Positions 34,378-43,368 of a stretch of DNA of 64,000 bases are shown here, piece by piece. The notes under the pieces were generated by a model, which saw only the letters and a list, made by a program, of their open reading frames with translations, made no database searches and was not told where the DNA came from. The stretch is from Lachnospiraceae bacterium UBA4364. Lineage in GTDB: Bacteria; Bacillota; Clostridia; Lachnospirales; Lachnospiraceae. Where the stretch lies: assembly GCA_002393955.1 (NCBI GenBank), contig DGSK01000020.1:8451-72450 (forward strand), in the 5' to 3' direction. The first letter of the stretch is position 1. The number at the start of each line of letters is the position of its first letter. A program made the translations under genes and the position numbers.

Positions 34378-34611
34378 TCAGCCTTTCGGCATCATCGATT
34401 TCAGCAGCGCAATAAATTCCAGATCTGACTGTGTTAATTTTAGATTTGACTCAAGTTTTTTCCCTTCCGGTGTGGTCACTGCAATCTCTATCACACTTCC
34501 TTCAACGAGAGCTCCCTGGGATACTGCATTGACGAAGGGAAGAAATTTAGGATGATTTGCAGAAAAAGTCTGCCATGCCTGTGCAATTTTCATCATTTCC
34601 ATCGGATTCAT
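34378..34611 (-). CDS. Small conserved-type protein, unknown function
   Basis: 77 residues: a helical start (NPMEMMKIAQAWQTFSANHPKF), a beta-strand middle with VIEIAVTTPEGKKLESNLKL, and a helical end (SDLEFIALLKSM). GGAGG lies upstream of the ATG. The pattern is of a compact folded domain such as those often annotated as hypothetical in Clostridia. No function can be assigned. The 164 bp before the next small gene holds nothing I can support. Confidence 0.75.
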   Translation of the reverse strand: MNPMEMMKIAQAWQTFSANHPKFLPFVNAVSQGALVEGSVIEIAVTTPEGKKLESNLKLTQSDLEFIALLKSMMPKG

Positions 34612-34743
34612 AACGTTTACATAACCTCCTAAAATCTGAATTTATTATTTCATATCAGTCCTGAAAATTCAAAAAAACAGTTAAATCTGAATTTAAAGGC
34701 GTCATTTTTCATCTTATGTCAACTTTCATTTGTTAAATTTAGT

Positions 34744-36867
34744 TTAAACATCCCGGCCTCTTCTGCGTTTTCTTTTCTTAATTCTGTGACCGATAAGCAG
34801 CATCAGGCTCCTTGGCATTAGTTCTACCGTTCCCAGTGCAGTTGTGCCTGCCAAATCCGCATTCTTCCCATCACCGGAATAAGCAGCTATTTCCCACTGC
34901 ATCCCCTCGGGTATCAATGGAAGCTCAAAAGTCATGTATTCCCAGTATGCATTCACGGCGCAATAAATAAAAGCATCTTCGTCGGTTCCATAATCAGCTG
35001 AGGGCTCCGCATACATAAATCCAAACGAAAGGAAGGGCGCATTCTCATCAAACTCCCAGGGCCTTGTACCATGAAATGACAATTCCGGATAACCGGAGGA
35101 ATTCTGTCCCGTATAGAAATCACTCCGCCTTAAGACAGGGTGCTTTGCCCTGAAAGCTATCATCGTCTTAAAGAATTCAAATATATCACTTTTCTCTGCC
35201 AGATTACTCCAGTCAAGCCATGATATCCTGTTGTCCTGGCAATACGCATTATTATTACCGAACTGGGTATTGCCAAACTCATCCCCGGCCAGAAGCATCG
35301 GAATCCCCCTGCTCAAAAGGAGCAGCGCTGCGGCATTCTTTATCTGCCTGTTTCTTAAACTGTTTATTTCAGCATCATCGGTTTCGCCCTCATAGCCGCA
35401 ATTCCAGCTGTCATTATCATTGCTTCCGTCACGGTTTTCCTCTCCGTTAGCCATATTATGCTTTTCGTTATAGGAAACAAGATCTCGCAGGGTAAATCCA
35501 TCGTGACAGGTGATAAAATTAACGGAAGCCTCCGCACTCCTGTTGCCGTAAAGATCAGGCGACCCTTTAAGCCTCCGGATAAGCTCCGGTCCGCAGTCTG
35601 CTGTGCTTTTTACAAACTTTCTAAGGCAGTCACGGTATTTACCGTTCCACTCTGCCCATCTTCCCCATGCCGGGAAGCTTCCTACCTGATACAGACCGCC
35701 CGCATCCCAGGCTTCTGCAATAAGCTTGCTTTTTCCCAGGACCGCATCATGTGCAAGGCTCTCCAGAAGCGGAGGGCTGGTCATGGGCGCACCGCTTTCG
35801 TCCCTGGAAAGGATAGCCGCAAGGTCGAAACGGAATCCGTCAATGTGATAGTCAGAAACCCAGTACCTCAGTGCATCCAGAATACAGTTCCTCACTATCG
35901 CATTGTTGCAGTTCATGGTATTGCCGCATCCGCTGAAGTTATAATAATAACCGTCGGGCGTAAGCAGGTAATATGTTTTGTTATCTATGCCCCTGTAGGA
36001 AATGTACGGACCCTGCTCATTGCCCTCCGCCGTATGGTTGAATACAACATCGAGTATGACCTCGATTCCTGCCCTGTGCAAACGCTTAATAAGATTCTTC
36101 AGCTCATCCGCAGCCAGTCCCATAGGTGCCGATGCAGCATACCCCGCCTTAGGTGCAAAGAAACATACCGTTGAGTAGCCCCAGTAGTTATAAAGGCGCT
36201 CGCCCTTTACTACTCTGCTGTTTTCAAATTCATCAAACTCAAATATCGGGAGCAGTTCTATACAGTTTACCCCCAGTTCTTTAAGGTAGGGGATCTTCTC
36301 GATAATCCCTGCAAAAGTTCCCTTATAACGAACGCCACTGGATTCATCCCTGGTAAAGCCTCTTACATGCGCTTCATATATGACAAGATCCTTCATTGGG
36401 ATCTCAAGGAGCTTATCCCCTTCCCAGTCGTAGTCTTCCAGTATCACACGCCCCCTGTGCTGAAAAGCATTTTCCGGATCCGGCTCCTTCCCCCATACTT
36501 CCCTTCCGCTAACCAGCTTGGCATAGGGATCAAGCAATACTTTTTCTTTATCAAAGCGATACCCTTCCTCCGGGGCATACGGACCGTCCATGCAATAACC
36601 ATACTCCACATCTTCTATGTCGAGTCCGTATACTATCATCGAAAAAACATTTCCTATTCTGAAATCCTCCGGGAACGGGATCCTTGCAAAAGGTTCTTTT
36701 TCACCCTGATGAAAAAGCAGAAGTTCGCAGGAGACCGCATCTTTCGAAAAAACAGAAAAATTTATCCCGTTATTTCCTACGATACTTGCCCCAAAGGGCT
36801 GAACACGTCCGCAGCGATACTTTATTCCGTTTAATTCATGAGTGGGAAAGTCGTCAATTCTTATCAT
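34744..36867 (-). CDS. glgX: Glycogen debranching enzyme / isoamylase (GH13)
   Basis: 707 residues. An N-terminal CBM48-like domain (about 15-100: GASIVGNNGINFSVFSKDA) precedes a GH13 barrel. Conserved regions: DVVFNHTAEGNEQGP; GFRFDLAAIL with the nucleophile Asp near residue 345; IAEAWDAGGLYQVG with the acid Glu near 385; and FITCHDGFTLRDLVSYNEKH. The C-terminal beta domain ends in a basic tail. It cleaves alpha-1,6 branches in glycogen or limit dextrins in the cytosol. No other glycogen gene is adjacent. Confidence 0.93.
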   Translation of the reverse strand: MIRIDDFPTHELNGIKYRCGRVQPFGASIVGNNGINFSVFSKDAVSCELLLFHQGEKEPFARIPFPEDFRIGNVFSMIVYGLDIEDVEYGYCMDGPYAPEEGYRFDKEKVLLDPYAKLVSGREVWGKEPDPENAFQHRGRVILEDYDWEGDKLLEIPMKDLVIYEAHVRGFTRDESSGVRYKGTFAGIIEKIPYLKELGVNCIELLPIFEFDEFENSRVVKGERLYNYWGYSTVCFFAPKAGYAASAPMGLAADELKNLIKRLHRAGIEVILDVVFNHTAEGNEQGPYISYRGIDNKTYYLLTPDGYYYNFSGCGNTMNCNNAIVRNCILDALRYWVSDYHIDGFRFDLAAILSRDESGAPMTSPPLLESLAHDAVLGKSKLIAEAWDAGGLYQVGSFPAWGRWAEWNGKYRDCLRKFVKSTADCGPELIRRLKGSPDLYGNRSAEASVNFITCHDGFTLRDLVSYNEKHNMANGEENRDGSNDNDSWNCGYEGETDDAEINSLRNRQIKNAAALLLLSRGIPMLLAGDEFGNTQFGNNNAYCQDNRISWLDWSNLAEKSDIFEFFKTMIAFRAKHPVLRRSDFYTGQNSSGYPELSFHGTRPWEFDENAPFLSFGFMYAEPSADYGTDEDAFIYCAVNAYWEYMTFELPLIPEGMQWEIAAYSGDGKNADLAGTTALGTVELMPRSLMLLIGHRIKKRKRRRGRDV

Positions 36868-36913
36868 TGATCACCACCATAAAGCTTTCTTTTTCAACCG
36901 GCCGGAAAAAATA

Positions 36914-37762
36914 TTACCGTTTTACCAGTCTGCCGGCCAGCTCACATACAATATACAGGATTATGTCCATCATCACTATGGTCGCACCGGGTGGAAATGA
37001 ACATACAACGGATATCGCAATACCACTCACTGCACAGATAACTGCCATCACAGCCGAAAACAATACAACACTTTTGAAACTCTTGAACAGTCTCATGGCC
37101 GACAGGGCCGGAAAAACAACCAGGGCGGAAATAAGCAGGGAACCCACCAGTTTCATCCCAAGAACTATGACCACTGCCGTCAGGACTGCAAGAAGTCCCC
37201 TGTAGAAAAAAGTCTTCATTCCCGTTGCTTCGCTGAAATTCTCATCAAAGGTAACAGCGAATATCCTGTTATAGAAAAAGATGAACACTAAAATAACAAC
37301 AACAGAAAAACCAAGACATATAAATACATCCGCAGGCTTTAACGTAAGTATGGAAGTAGATCCAAACAGCGTCGTGCAGACATCGCCGGACACATTAGAC
37401 GATACCGAAAATACATTCATTATAAGATAGCCCATAGCCAGCGCACCGGTTGAAAGCATTGCAATGGCAGCATCTCCTTTTATCCGCGCATTCCTCCCCA
37501 TTCCGATCAAAAGCATAGCAACAAGCACCGTCACAGGTAAAACAACCAGAGTATTCTGAGTGACACCTAAAGCCGTAGCTACAGCCAGTGCCCCGAAGGC
37601 CACATGTGACAGACCGTCCCCTATAAATGAATACCTCTTTAGGACAAGAGTGACTCCAAGCAGCGCTGCACATAGTGAAATAAGCGCAACAACTATCAGT
37701 GCAAACCACACAAATGGAAATGATAAGTAAAATAAAAACTGCTGTATGATATTTCCGTCCAT
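36914..37762 (-). CDS. ABC-3 family metal transporter permease (Zn/Mn type)
   Basis: 282 residues with about eight membrane segments. It matches the ZnuB/TroC/MntB family: ALLGVTLVLKRYSFIGDGLSHVAFGALA near the start is the family signature, and MKLVGSLLISALVVFPALSA near 210-230 is also typical. It would form the membrane channel for zinc, manganese or iron import with the ATPase encoded 7 bp upstream. No substrate-binding lipoprotein gene is next to it, which is unusual; it may lie elsewhere. Confidence 0.9.
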   Translation of the reverse strand: MDGNIIQQFLFYLSFPFVWFALIVVALISLCAALLGVTLVLKRYSFIGDGLSHVAFGALAVATALGVTQNTLVVLPVTVLVAMLLIGMGRNARIKGDAAIAMLSTGALAMGYLIMNVFSVSSNVSGDVCTTLFGSTSILTLKPADVFICLGFSVVVILVFIFFYNRIFAVTFDENFSEATGMKTFFYRGLLAVLTAVVIVLGMKLVGSLLISALVVFPALSAMRLFKSFKSVVLFSAVMAVICAVSGIAISVVCSFPPGATIVMMDIILYIVCELAGRLVKR

Positions 37763-37769
37763 TTTGACC

Positions 37770-38525
37770 TCAGTTCTCCGCCTTGTGGTATTCAGCCATA
37801 TAATGCTTCCTGCTGTCCCTGGGATGAGAGTTAAGTCCCAGTTTGTAATATGCCTTGCTTTTCACATAATCCTCTGTCTTGCCGAAATAAAGCTGTTTGT
37901 GCCCGCCGATCTGAAGTATGTGATCAGAATCACTTAAAGCGGCGTGCATATCATGAGATACCATGATAATGGTCACCCCTTCATCATGAAGCTTTCTTAC
38001 AGATTCATAAAACTCCTTAGCTGCCTTCGGGTCCAGTCCGCTTACAGGCTCATCCAGTATCAGCAGTTTGTCTGCGGCACAGAAAGCCCTTGCCAACAGA
38101 ACTCTCTGCTGCTGTCCCCCGGAAAGATTTCGGTAGCTTTTTTTTGCAAGTCCGGTAATATCAAGCTTTTCCATAGCTTCATCGGCACGCTTTTTTTCTT
38201 TCTTTCCATAGAAAGGTTTAAATCCCATCCGGGAAAGATTGCCGGACATTACTATCTCGCGTACATTTGCAGGGAAATCCCTCTGGACAATTGTCTGCTG
38301 CGGAAGATATCCTACTTCATTCCGCTTAAGTTCGTCACTGAATTTTAATTCTCCGCCGGCCGGCTTTATCAGGCTAAGCATAGTTTTCATAAGGGTGCTC
38401 TTACCTGCACCGTTTTCACCGACGATACAAAGATAGTCACCTTTTTCCACGGTGAAATCAATATGCTCCGCAACTATTCCGTCATCGTAACCCAGCGTAA
38501 GATCCCTGCACTCAATTAAATTCAT
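37770..38525 (-). CDS. ABC transporter ATPase (Zn/Mn type)
   Basis: 251 residues. Walker A GENGAGKST (about 37-45), Q-loop YLPQQTIVQRDFP, signature LSGGQQQR, Walker B LLILDEP and H-loop VSHDMHA are all present. Sequence around the Q-loop and the pairing with an ABC-3 permease place it in the ZnuC/MntA group. It overlaps the SDR gene upstream by 14 bp and is followed after 7 bp by the permease. The C-terminal 30 residues are charged. Metal specificity cannot be read from sequence. Confidence 0.92.
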   Translation of the reverse strand: MNLIECRDLTLGYDDGIVAEHIDFTVEKGDYLCIVGENGAGKSTLMKTMLSLIKPAGGELKFSDELKRNEVGYLPQQTIVQRDFPANVREIVMSGNLSRMGFKPFYGKKEKKRADEAMEKLDITGLAKKSYRNLSGGQQQRVLLARAFCAADKLLILDEPVSGLDPKAAKEFYESVRKLHDEGVTIIMVSHDMHAALSDSDHILQIGGHKQLYFGKTEDYVKSKAYYKLGLNSHPRDSRKHYMAEYHKAEN

Positions 38526-39243
38526 TTTTCTTCTTCCTTTTTATCCTGTGAAGCTGAGGCCTTATGACCAACTCCTCTATGACCACACCCTCCGGTCTTG
38601 AAAGCACAAAGAGTACAGCATCGGCAACATCCTGCGGTGAAAGAGACGCTCCGGCTTCATCATCAGCTTCAAAATCCGCATTTCTGTACAGATACGTATC
38701 TGTCATATCCGGGAGAATAGACGTCACTTTTACTCCATGTTTCCTTGCTTCTTCGAATATGCTTCCGGAAAAGCTTAACAATCCCGCCTTTGCCGCACCG
38801 TAAGCTGCTCCATGGGGATTAGAACGGGAAACTGCCGTCACAGAGGAAATATTTATTATGCTTCCCCTGTAAGCTTTCATATCCCTTAACAGCATCTGTG
38901 TCAGGATAAGAGGAGCCTCCAGATCAGTCCGCACGATTTCTTTTATCTTTGATGCGTTCAGTTCCTCATGCAGCCCATAGTATGCGCATCCCGCATTATT
39001 TATGAGCACATCGATCCTGCGTTCCATGCGGATTTCATCCACACATTTTTTCAACGCATCAGTGTCTGTTATATCACATATGACACAATGGAAGCAATCA
39101 TGATGTGATGCCTCTTCACTATCAAAGTTTCTTCCGATCCCATATACTTCATAACCGTTATCTGCGAGAGTCTTTGCAATAGCAAGCCCTATTCCCGATG
39201 ATGCTCCTGTTATGAGCACCGTTTTATTTTCATTCATTTCCAT
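38512..39243 (-). CDS. Short-chain dehydrogenase/reductase
   Basis: 243 residues. Rossmann motif TGASSGIG (12-19), NNAG (82-85), catalytic Ser134, Tyr148 and Lys152 (Y-G-A-A-K). This is a classical SDR that uses NAD(P)H. The basic C-terminus (LHRIKRKKKNEFN) overlaps the ABC ATPase gene by 14 bp, and the start overlaps the radical-SAM gene upstream by 10 bp, so it is co-translated with both. The substrate is not evident. Confidence 0.93.
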   Translation of the reverse strand: MEMNENKTVLITGASSGIGLAIAKTLADNGYEVYGIGRNFDSEEASHHDCFHCVICDITDTDALKKCVDEIRMERRIDVLINNAGCAYYGLHEELNASKIKEIVRTDLEAPLILTQMLLRDMKAYRGSIINISSVTAVSRSNPHGAAYGAAKAGLLSFSGSIFEEARKHGVKVTSILPDMTDTYLYRNADFEADDEAGASLSPQDVADAVLFVLSRPEGVVIEELVIRPQLHRIKRKKKNEFN

Positions 39244-40541
39244 CTGAACACCTTTGCCCCGGGCACGCTCTCAAAAATAAGATCTTCCATATAGCCTTCC
39301 ATTTCACCGGCTATCTTTTCCGGATACTGGTAATACCCGTTAATAACTTCATACGGGTATTGGACAAGTGCGGATTCCGTATATCTTACACGCAGGTTTT
39401 TAAGATAGCTGTCTGAGATCCTGAAACTGCCTACGCTGAAATCCCTTACACGTTCCAGCTCTATTTTTTCCCTGACCCTTTCCCACATACCGTGATAAAT
39501 CTCACACCAGTCTTTCACATATATCATAGGGTCGAAACACAGCCTGAAAGGATAGTATCCGGCATCACCATCTTCAGATAAAGCATACGATTTCATTCCC
39601 GAAACTATAGCCCTTATCCGGCTGTCAAGATTCGGTGTGCCTTTTTCGTATCTTTTTATGATAATGTCCGGTGAAAGTGTATATGCAAATATCACCCGGT
39701 CACACCATTCTATATCCTTCCACAGATCAGTTCTCGAGCATTTTGTCCTTATCTCGATAGTAAGATCTTCATGCTTTTTCGTAAACTCGCACCATCTTCT
39801 GACATACCCGGTAAGGTCTTCCATAGCCATCAGATCCGTGTCATATGAAACACACAGATACACAGGAAACGAATCCAGAAGCTTTTCAACCTCTGCGAAT
39901 ATGTCATCAAGATTTATGAATATCACAGGTATATCTGCCGGGTACATTCCCTTCAGATAACAGTATTCACAATCATACAGACAATTCATTACACATGATG
40001 TGTAGTAAAAATGGCTGTTGCCGAAATCCTGGCATACAGGTGCGCCTTCGTACAGAAGCCTCCCGCTTTTATCCGCAAGCACAATGCACTTTCCGGCTTT
40101 TTTTTTAATTTCCTCCGATAAGGACTTTGTTAAAATATCCTTGTAGTGCCTGATATATGTTACTTCCGGAGAATTGAGCCGTTTTGCTATCCTGTAAACT
40201 TCCGCACTATCCCTGATATCCTCCTCTATATACAGACGAAATCCGGGACTCCTTTTTTTAAGAGTACCGGCTTCAGTACAACTTCCGTGCAAATTTGTAA
40301 AGCCTTCCTCCGGGTATTCCTTCCTGATTTCTTCCGGGTCATACTGCAGCAGCTCGCACAGTCTGTCAAGTGCGGCTTTGCCTTCCCTTTTGTCCCTGCA
40401 GGGGATTTTCCCTTCATTGCGAAGTATCTCAATATAATCCGAAATATTCCTTCCCGCCGTTTCTGCATACGCAAAAAGCTGCCTTACGCGGTTTTCCATC
40501 GCAGCGGATGCATGTATTTCTTTTGAAAAAAATTCAATCAT
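39234..40541 (-). CDS. Spore-photoproduct-lyase-like radical SAM protein
   Basis: 435 residues. The radical-SAM Cys triad is in YTSCVMNCLYDCEYCYLKG (C-x3-C-x2-C). Flanking features (FYYTSC, LKGMYPADIPVIFINLDD, CVSYDTDLMA, EIRTKCSRTDL, FRLCFDPMIYV) match the SPL family. SplB repairs spore photoproduct in DNA, but this family also occurs in bacteria without known spores, as here. The N-terminal ~130 residues are unlike standard SplB and may bind DNA or another partner. It is the first gene of an overlapping run with the SDR and metal ABC transporter. Confidence 0.85.
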   Translation of the reverse strand: MIEFFSKEIHASAAMENRVRQLFAYAETAGRNISDYIEILRNEGKIPCRDKREGKAALDRLCELLQYDPEEIRKEYPEEGFTNLHGSCTEAGTLKKRSPGFRLYIEEDIRDSAEVYRIAKRLNSPEVTYIRHYKDILTKSLSEEIKKKAGKCIVLADKSGRLLYEGAPVCQDFGNSHFYYTSCVMNCLYDCEYCYLKGMYPADIPVIFINLDDIFAEVEKLLDSFPVYLCVSYDTDLMAMEDLTGYVRRWCEFTKKHEDLTIEIRTKCSRTDLWKDIEWCDRVIFAYTLSPDIIIKRYEKGTPNLDSRIRAIVSGMKSYALSEDGDAGYYPFRLCFDPMIYVKDWCEIYHGMWERVREKIELERVRDFSVGSFRISDSYLKNLRVRYTESALVQYPYEVINGYYQYPEKIAGEMEGYMEDLIFESVPGAKVFRWK

Positions 40542-40622
40542 CTGTAAATTAACTTACGAATCTGTCCTCTGTATCCCGTCTTCCGGTCATACCTGAGTGA
40601 TGATCAGCGGCGTTTATGAACT

Positions 40623-41039
40623 CTATATGTTCTTCCTGATAGTAAGTATGTTTTTACCTTCCTCATTTCTGTAGCTTACATGATCCATGCTTTTCTTTAC
40701 CATAAATATCCCCAATCCGCCTATCTCGCGTTCCTCCGCGGGTTTGGTAATATCCGGTTCCGGCAGCTCCAGAGGGTTAAAAGGACGTCCCGTGTCTATA
40801 AACTCCAGGGTGATGCTTTTCTCATCATCTTCCTCAATCGTAACCCTTATAACCGCTTTATCCGTTTCCTTAAGTCCGGAGTAAAAAATGATATTGGAAA
40901 AAATCTCATCTATAGCCACATCAACAGATATTATCTTTGCCTCTGATGCCCCTGCATCACGCATACTGCTTTCCACAGCTTCGTTGATTGTCTCTAAACT
41001 ATCAGTTTTAACTTCCACATTTAATTCAAACTGTTTCAT
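40623..41039 (-). CDS. RsbW-like anti-sigma serine kinase/ATPase
   Basis: 138 residues from the ATG at 41039; a GTG six codons upstream is possible. It has the HATPase_c fold of RsbW/SpoIIAB: N-box VDVAIDEIFSNIIFYSG, G1 EFIDTGRPFNPLE, G2 EREIGGLGIFMVKKSMD, then YRNEEGKNILTI. Such proteins phosphorylate a STAS-domain antagonist and bind a sigma factor. Downstream of the phosphatase gene at 41101-42777 it forms two thirds of a partner-switching module. The STAS protein at 48854-49153 is a candidate antagonist; no sigma factor gene is adjacent. Confidence 0.88.
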   Translation of the reverse strand: MKQFELNVEVKTDSLETINEAVESSMRDAGASEAKIISVDVAIDEIFSNIIFYSGLKETDKAVIRVTIEEDDEKSITLEFIDTGRPFNPLELPEPDITKPAEEREIGGLGIFMVKKSMDHVSYRNEEGKNILTIRKNI

Positions 41040-41100
41040 ACGATAGCCCCATATCACCGGTAATTTATACTTATATGACCAACTTTAAACAAAGACATTT

Positions 41101-42777
41101 CTACTCCATATACTTTCTAAAATCCAGGCATAACATTGTAATATCGTCAAACTGCGGAGCTTCCCCCACGAATCTGTCTATATCATTAAGAAGTCCTTCC
41201 AATAAGGGTTTAGGCTCAAGATCCTTTTTATCATTAAGATACCTGTTCAGCCTCTCTATGCCGTAAAGCTCATCCTTGCTGTCTGTAGCCTCCGGCACTC
41301 CATCGGAATACTGGACAAGCCTGTCGCCCGGTTTCATCTCAAAGCTTGCTGCTGAATAAGGTATATCTTCCATCCCCGCAAGAACAAACTGGGGATTGGT
41401 TTTCTGCTCCACATAGGCATATTCCCCGTCCTCTCCTCTCTGCAGCAGGAAAGGATGCTCATGGCCTGCATTTACATAGTCAACTCTTCCGGTTTTCAGA
41501 TTTATAACAGCCTCATATGCGGTAATAAACATCTGTTCCGAATTATTATCGCAAAGCAAATTATTAACCTCATAAAAGACCTCTCCCAGATTGTCGCCTA
41601 CATTAGTATGATCCTTTATCAGAGTCTTGCCTATAACCATAAACAAGGCCGCCGGGACGCCTTTACCGGACACATCGGCAACCACTATAGCCAGATGGGA
41701 CTCGTCAATGAAGAACATATCATAAAAATCGCCACCCACTTCCTTGGCCGGTCTCATTATGGCATAAATATCTATTTCATCGCGATCCGGAAATGCCGGA
41801 AATTTATTCGGAAGCATAGAAGCCTGTATTCCCGTAGCGACAGACAGCTCGGCTCCGATCCTTTCCTTTTCCGCAACCACACGTTTGACTTCCTCGGTGT
41901 AATTTTCTATACGCTGTGCCATCATGACAAAAGAATCTGCCAGCTGTCTTAATTCATCGTTATGGGGATAATCCTTTTCGTCTATCTTTATGACACCGTG
42001 ATCGTAAAGTTCCACTGCGTTATATAATGAATCGACCGGCTCAAGCACACTTCTTCTCACAAATATGAGCATCACCAGAATTATCACGGCAGCACACAAA
42101 ACCAGTACAACACCGATCTGAAACATAAATCCGTTTATATCATCATATATGTCCTCAAGATAATAGTCCGCCTCTACCACAAGCCTTATGTCACCATTTT
42201 CATCAAATACAGGTGCCCACACACTTATAGATTCTCCGTATGTGGAATTCTCGTTATAATTTACCCCTACAGAACCTCTCTTTTCCTTAAGTGCCACTAC
42301 CAGTCCTTCATACTCTGTTTCACCGTAATCAAAACGGTCACCGTATGATGCCACGTCTGACAGATCATCCCCTTCCCGGACCGAATCATAAACATAGATA
42401 AAGTGGTCATCATAGGGCACAAACATATACAGGAACGAGATACTCGGAAAATTTGTCTTAAACATATCAAGATACTCACAGGTCGCATCAGCATAAATAT
42501 CCCTTTCACCGGTTTCCGCAAAATGCTCTATGCCACCCTCCCATATTATGGTATCCGCGATCGTATTTACAGCCTCCTGTGCGGAGTCACTGTAAAACCC
42601 GATATAAGTATCCCGAAGTGCAAAATATGCCACCACAAGTGTGATACCTGTCATAATAAGCATCATTATTACAAGTGCGACATTCAGTCTGAACCCCAGG
42701 CTGCCATACTTTTTTTTATCTATGACGGAACCCTTTTTTCCAGCCGGCACATCCGCAGTTAACCCTTTTTCCTCCAT
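41101..42777 (-). CDS. Membrane sensor PP2C phosphatase (RsbU/SpoIIE type)
   Basis: 558 residues. Membrane segments at about 29-52 and 233-258 enclose an extracellular Cache-like sensor (about 55-230, with YMFVPYDDHFIYVYDS and SVWAPVFDENGDIRLVVEADYY). A HAMP linker (about 260-315) leads to the PP2C/SpoIIE phosphatase (about 330-555): AKEVGGDFYDMF, VVADVSGKGVPA, YSDGVPEAT and DDITMLCLD supply the metal-binding Asp residues. It would dephosphorylate a STAS protein in response to an outside signal and free it to bind the RsbW-like kinase encoded just downstream. GGAGG precedes the start. Confidence 0.93.
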   Translation of the reverse strand: MEEKGLTADVPAGKKGSVIDKKKYGSLGFRLNVALVIMMLIMTGITLVVAYFALRDTYIGFYSDSAQEAVNTIADTIIWEGGIEHFAETGERDIYADATCEYLDMFKTNFPSISFLYMFVPYDDHFIYVYDSVREGDDLSDVASYGDRFDYGETEYEGLVVALKEKRGSVGVNYNENSTYGESISVWAPVFDENGDIRLVVEADYYLEDIYDDINGFMFQIGVVLVLCAAVIILVMLIFVRRSVLEPVDSLYNAVELYDHGVIKIDEKDYPHNDELRQLADSFVMMAQRIENYTEEVKRVVAEKERIGAELSVATGIQASMLPNKFPAFPDRDEIDIYAIMRPAKEVGGDFYDMFFIDESHLAIVVADVSGKGVPAALFMVIGKTLIKDHTNVGDNLGEVFYEVNNLLCDNNSEQMFITAYEAVINLKTGRVDYVNAGHEHPFLLQRGEDGEYAYVEQKTNPQFVLAGMEDIPYSAASFEMKPGDRLVQYSDGVPEATDSKDELYGIERLNRYLNDKKDLEPKPLLEGLLNDIDRFVGEAPQFDDITMLCLDFRKYME

Positions 42778-42804
42778 ACCTGACCTCCACAGATCGATTA
42801 AACT

Positions 42805-43368
42805 TTATTCCACGGCAGTCCTGTGCAGTTCTATGCACGCACTGCAGGTACAATGCCCGCCGCATATAGGGCAGGACATCCCATATTTATCCAGGTCTTT
42901 ATAAAAATCCTCTATATACTCACGGTAAACCACAGATCCCAGACTAAGTACCGAATCCTCTGCCGGGATATCTCCTCCTGGATAGATCCAGAGCTCTGTG
43001 AGGATATACTTTGCTTTCCTCTCGCACATAAGCTTGTAGCATTCCTCAAACATCCTGTGTGAAATACCATGTCCTCTGTATTCCTCACGCACAACTACCG
43101 CATCCCCCGTATATATTATGTCATTCCCGACTATGGCTTCCAGCCTTTCTTTCAGATCAGGATGCGGATAAGTAAAGTCAAGTCCCTTCGCCATGGAAGC
43201 AAAACCTGCTATCTCATCTCCATCCATAGCCTTTACCCCCGTATAATCGCACTCGGCATATTTCCGGCTGAGTTCCCGCTCAACATAATCGCCATCATTA
43301 AGATACTTCTTATAGAGCTCAGTCATGCGTTCATAGTCATTCTTATTTATATACGAGTATTCAATCAT
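42805..43368 (-). CDS. GNAT acetyltransferase with Cys-rich tail
   Basis: 187 residues. GNAT fold with VVVREEYRGHGISHRMFEECYKL as the acetyl-CoA loop (R-G-H-G-I). The last 30 residues hold CPICGGHCTCSACIELH, five Cys and a His in C-x2-C / C-x-C spacing that could bind a metal such as zinc. That tail is not part of a normal GNAT fold. The gene overlaps the 3' end of the propeller-MFS gene by 8 bp and is 27 bp ahead of the phosphatase gene, so it belongs to the same signalling operon. Its substrate is unknown. Confidence 0.85.
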   Translation of the reverse strand: MIEYSYINKNDYERMTELYKKYLNDGDYVERELSRKYAECDYTGVKAMDGDEIAGFASMAKGLDFTYPHPDLKERLEAIVGNDIIYTGDAVVVREEYRGHGISHRMFEECYKLMCERKAKYILTELWIYPGGDIPAEDSVLSLGSVVYREYIEDFYKDLDKYGMSCPICGGHCTCSACIELHRTAVE

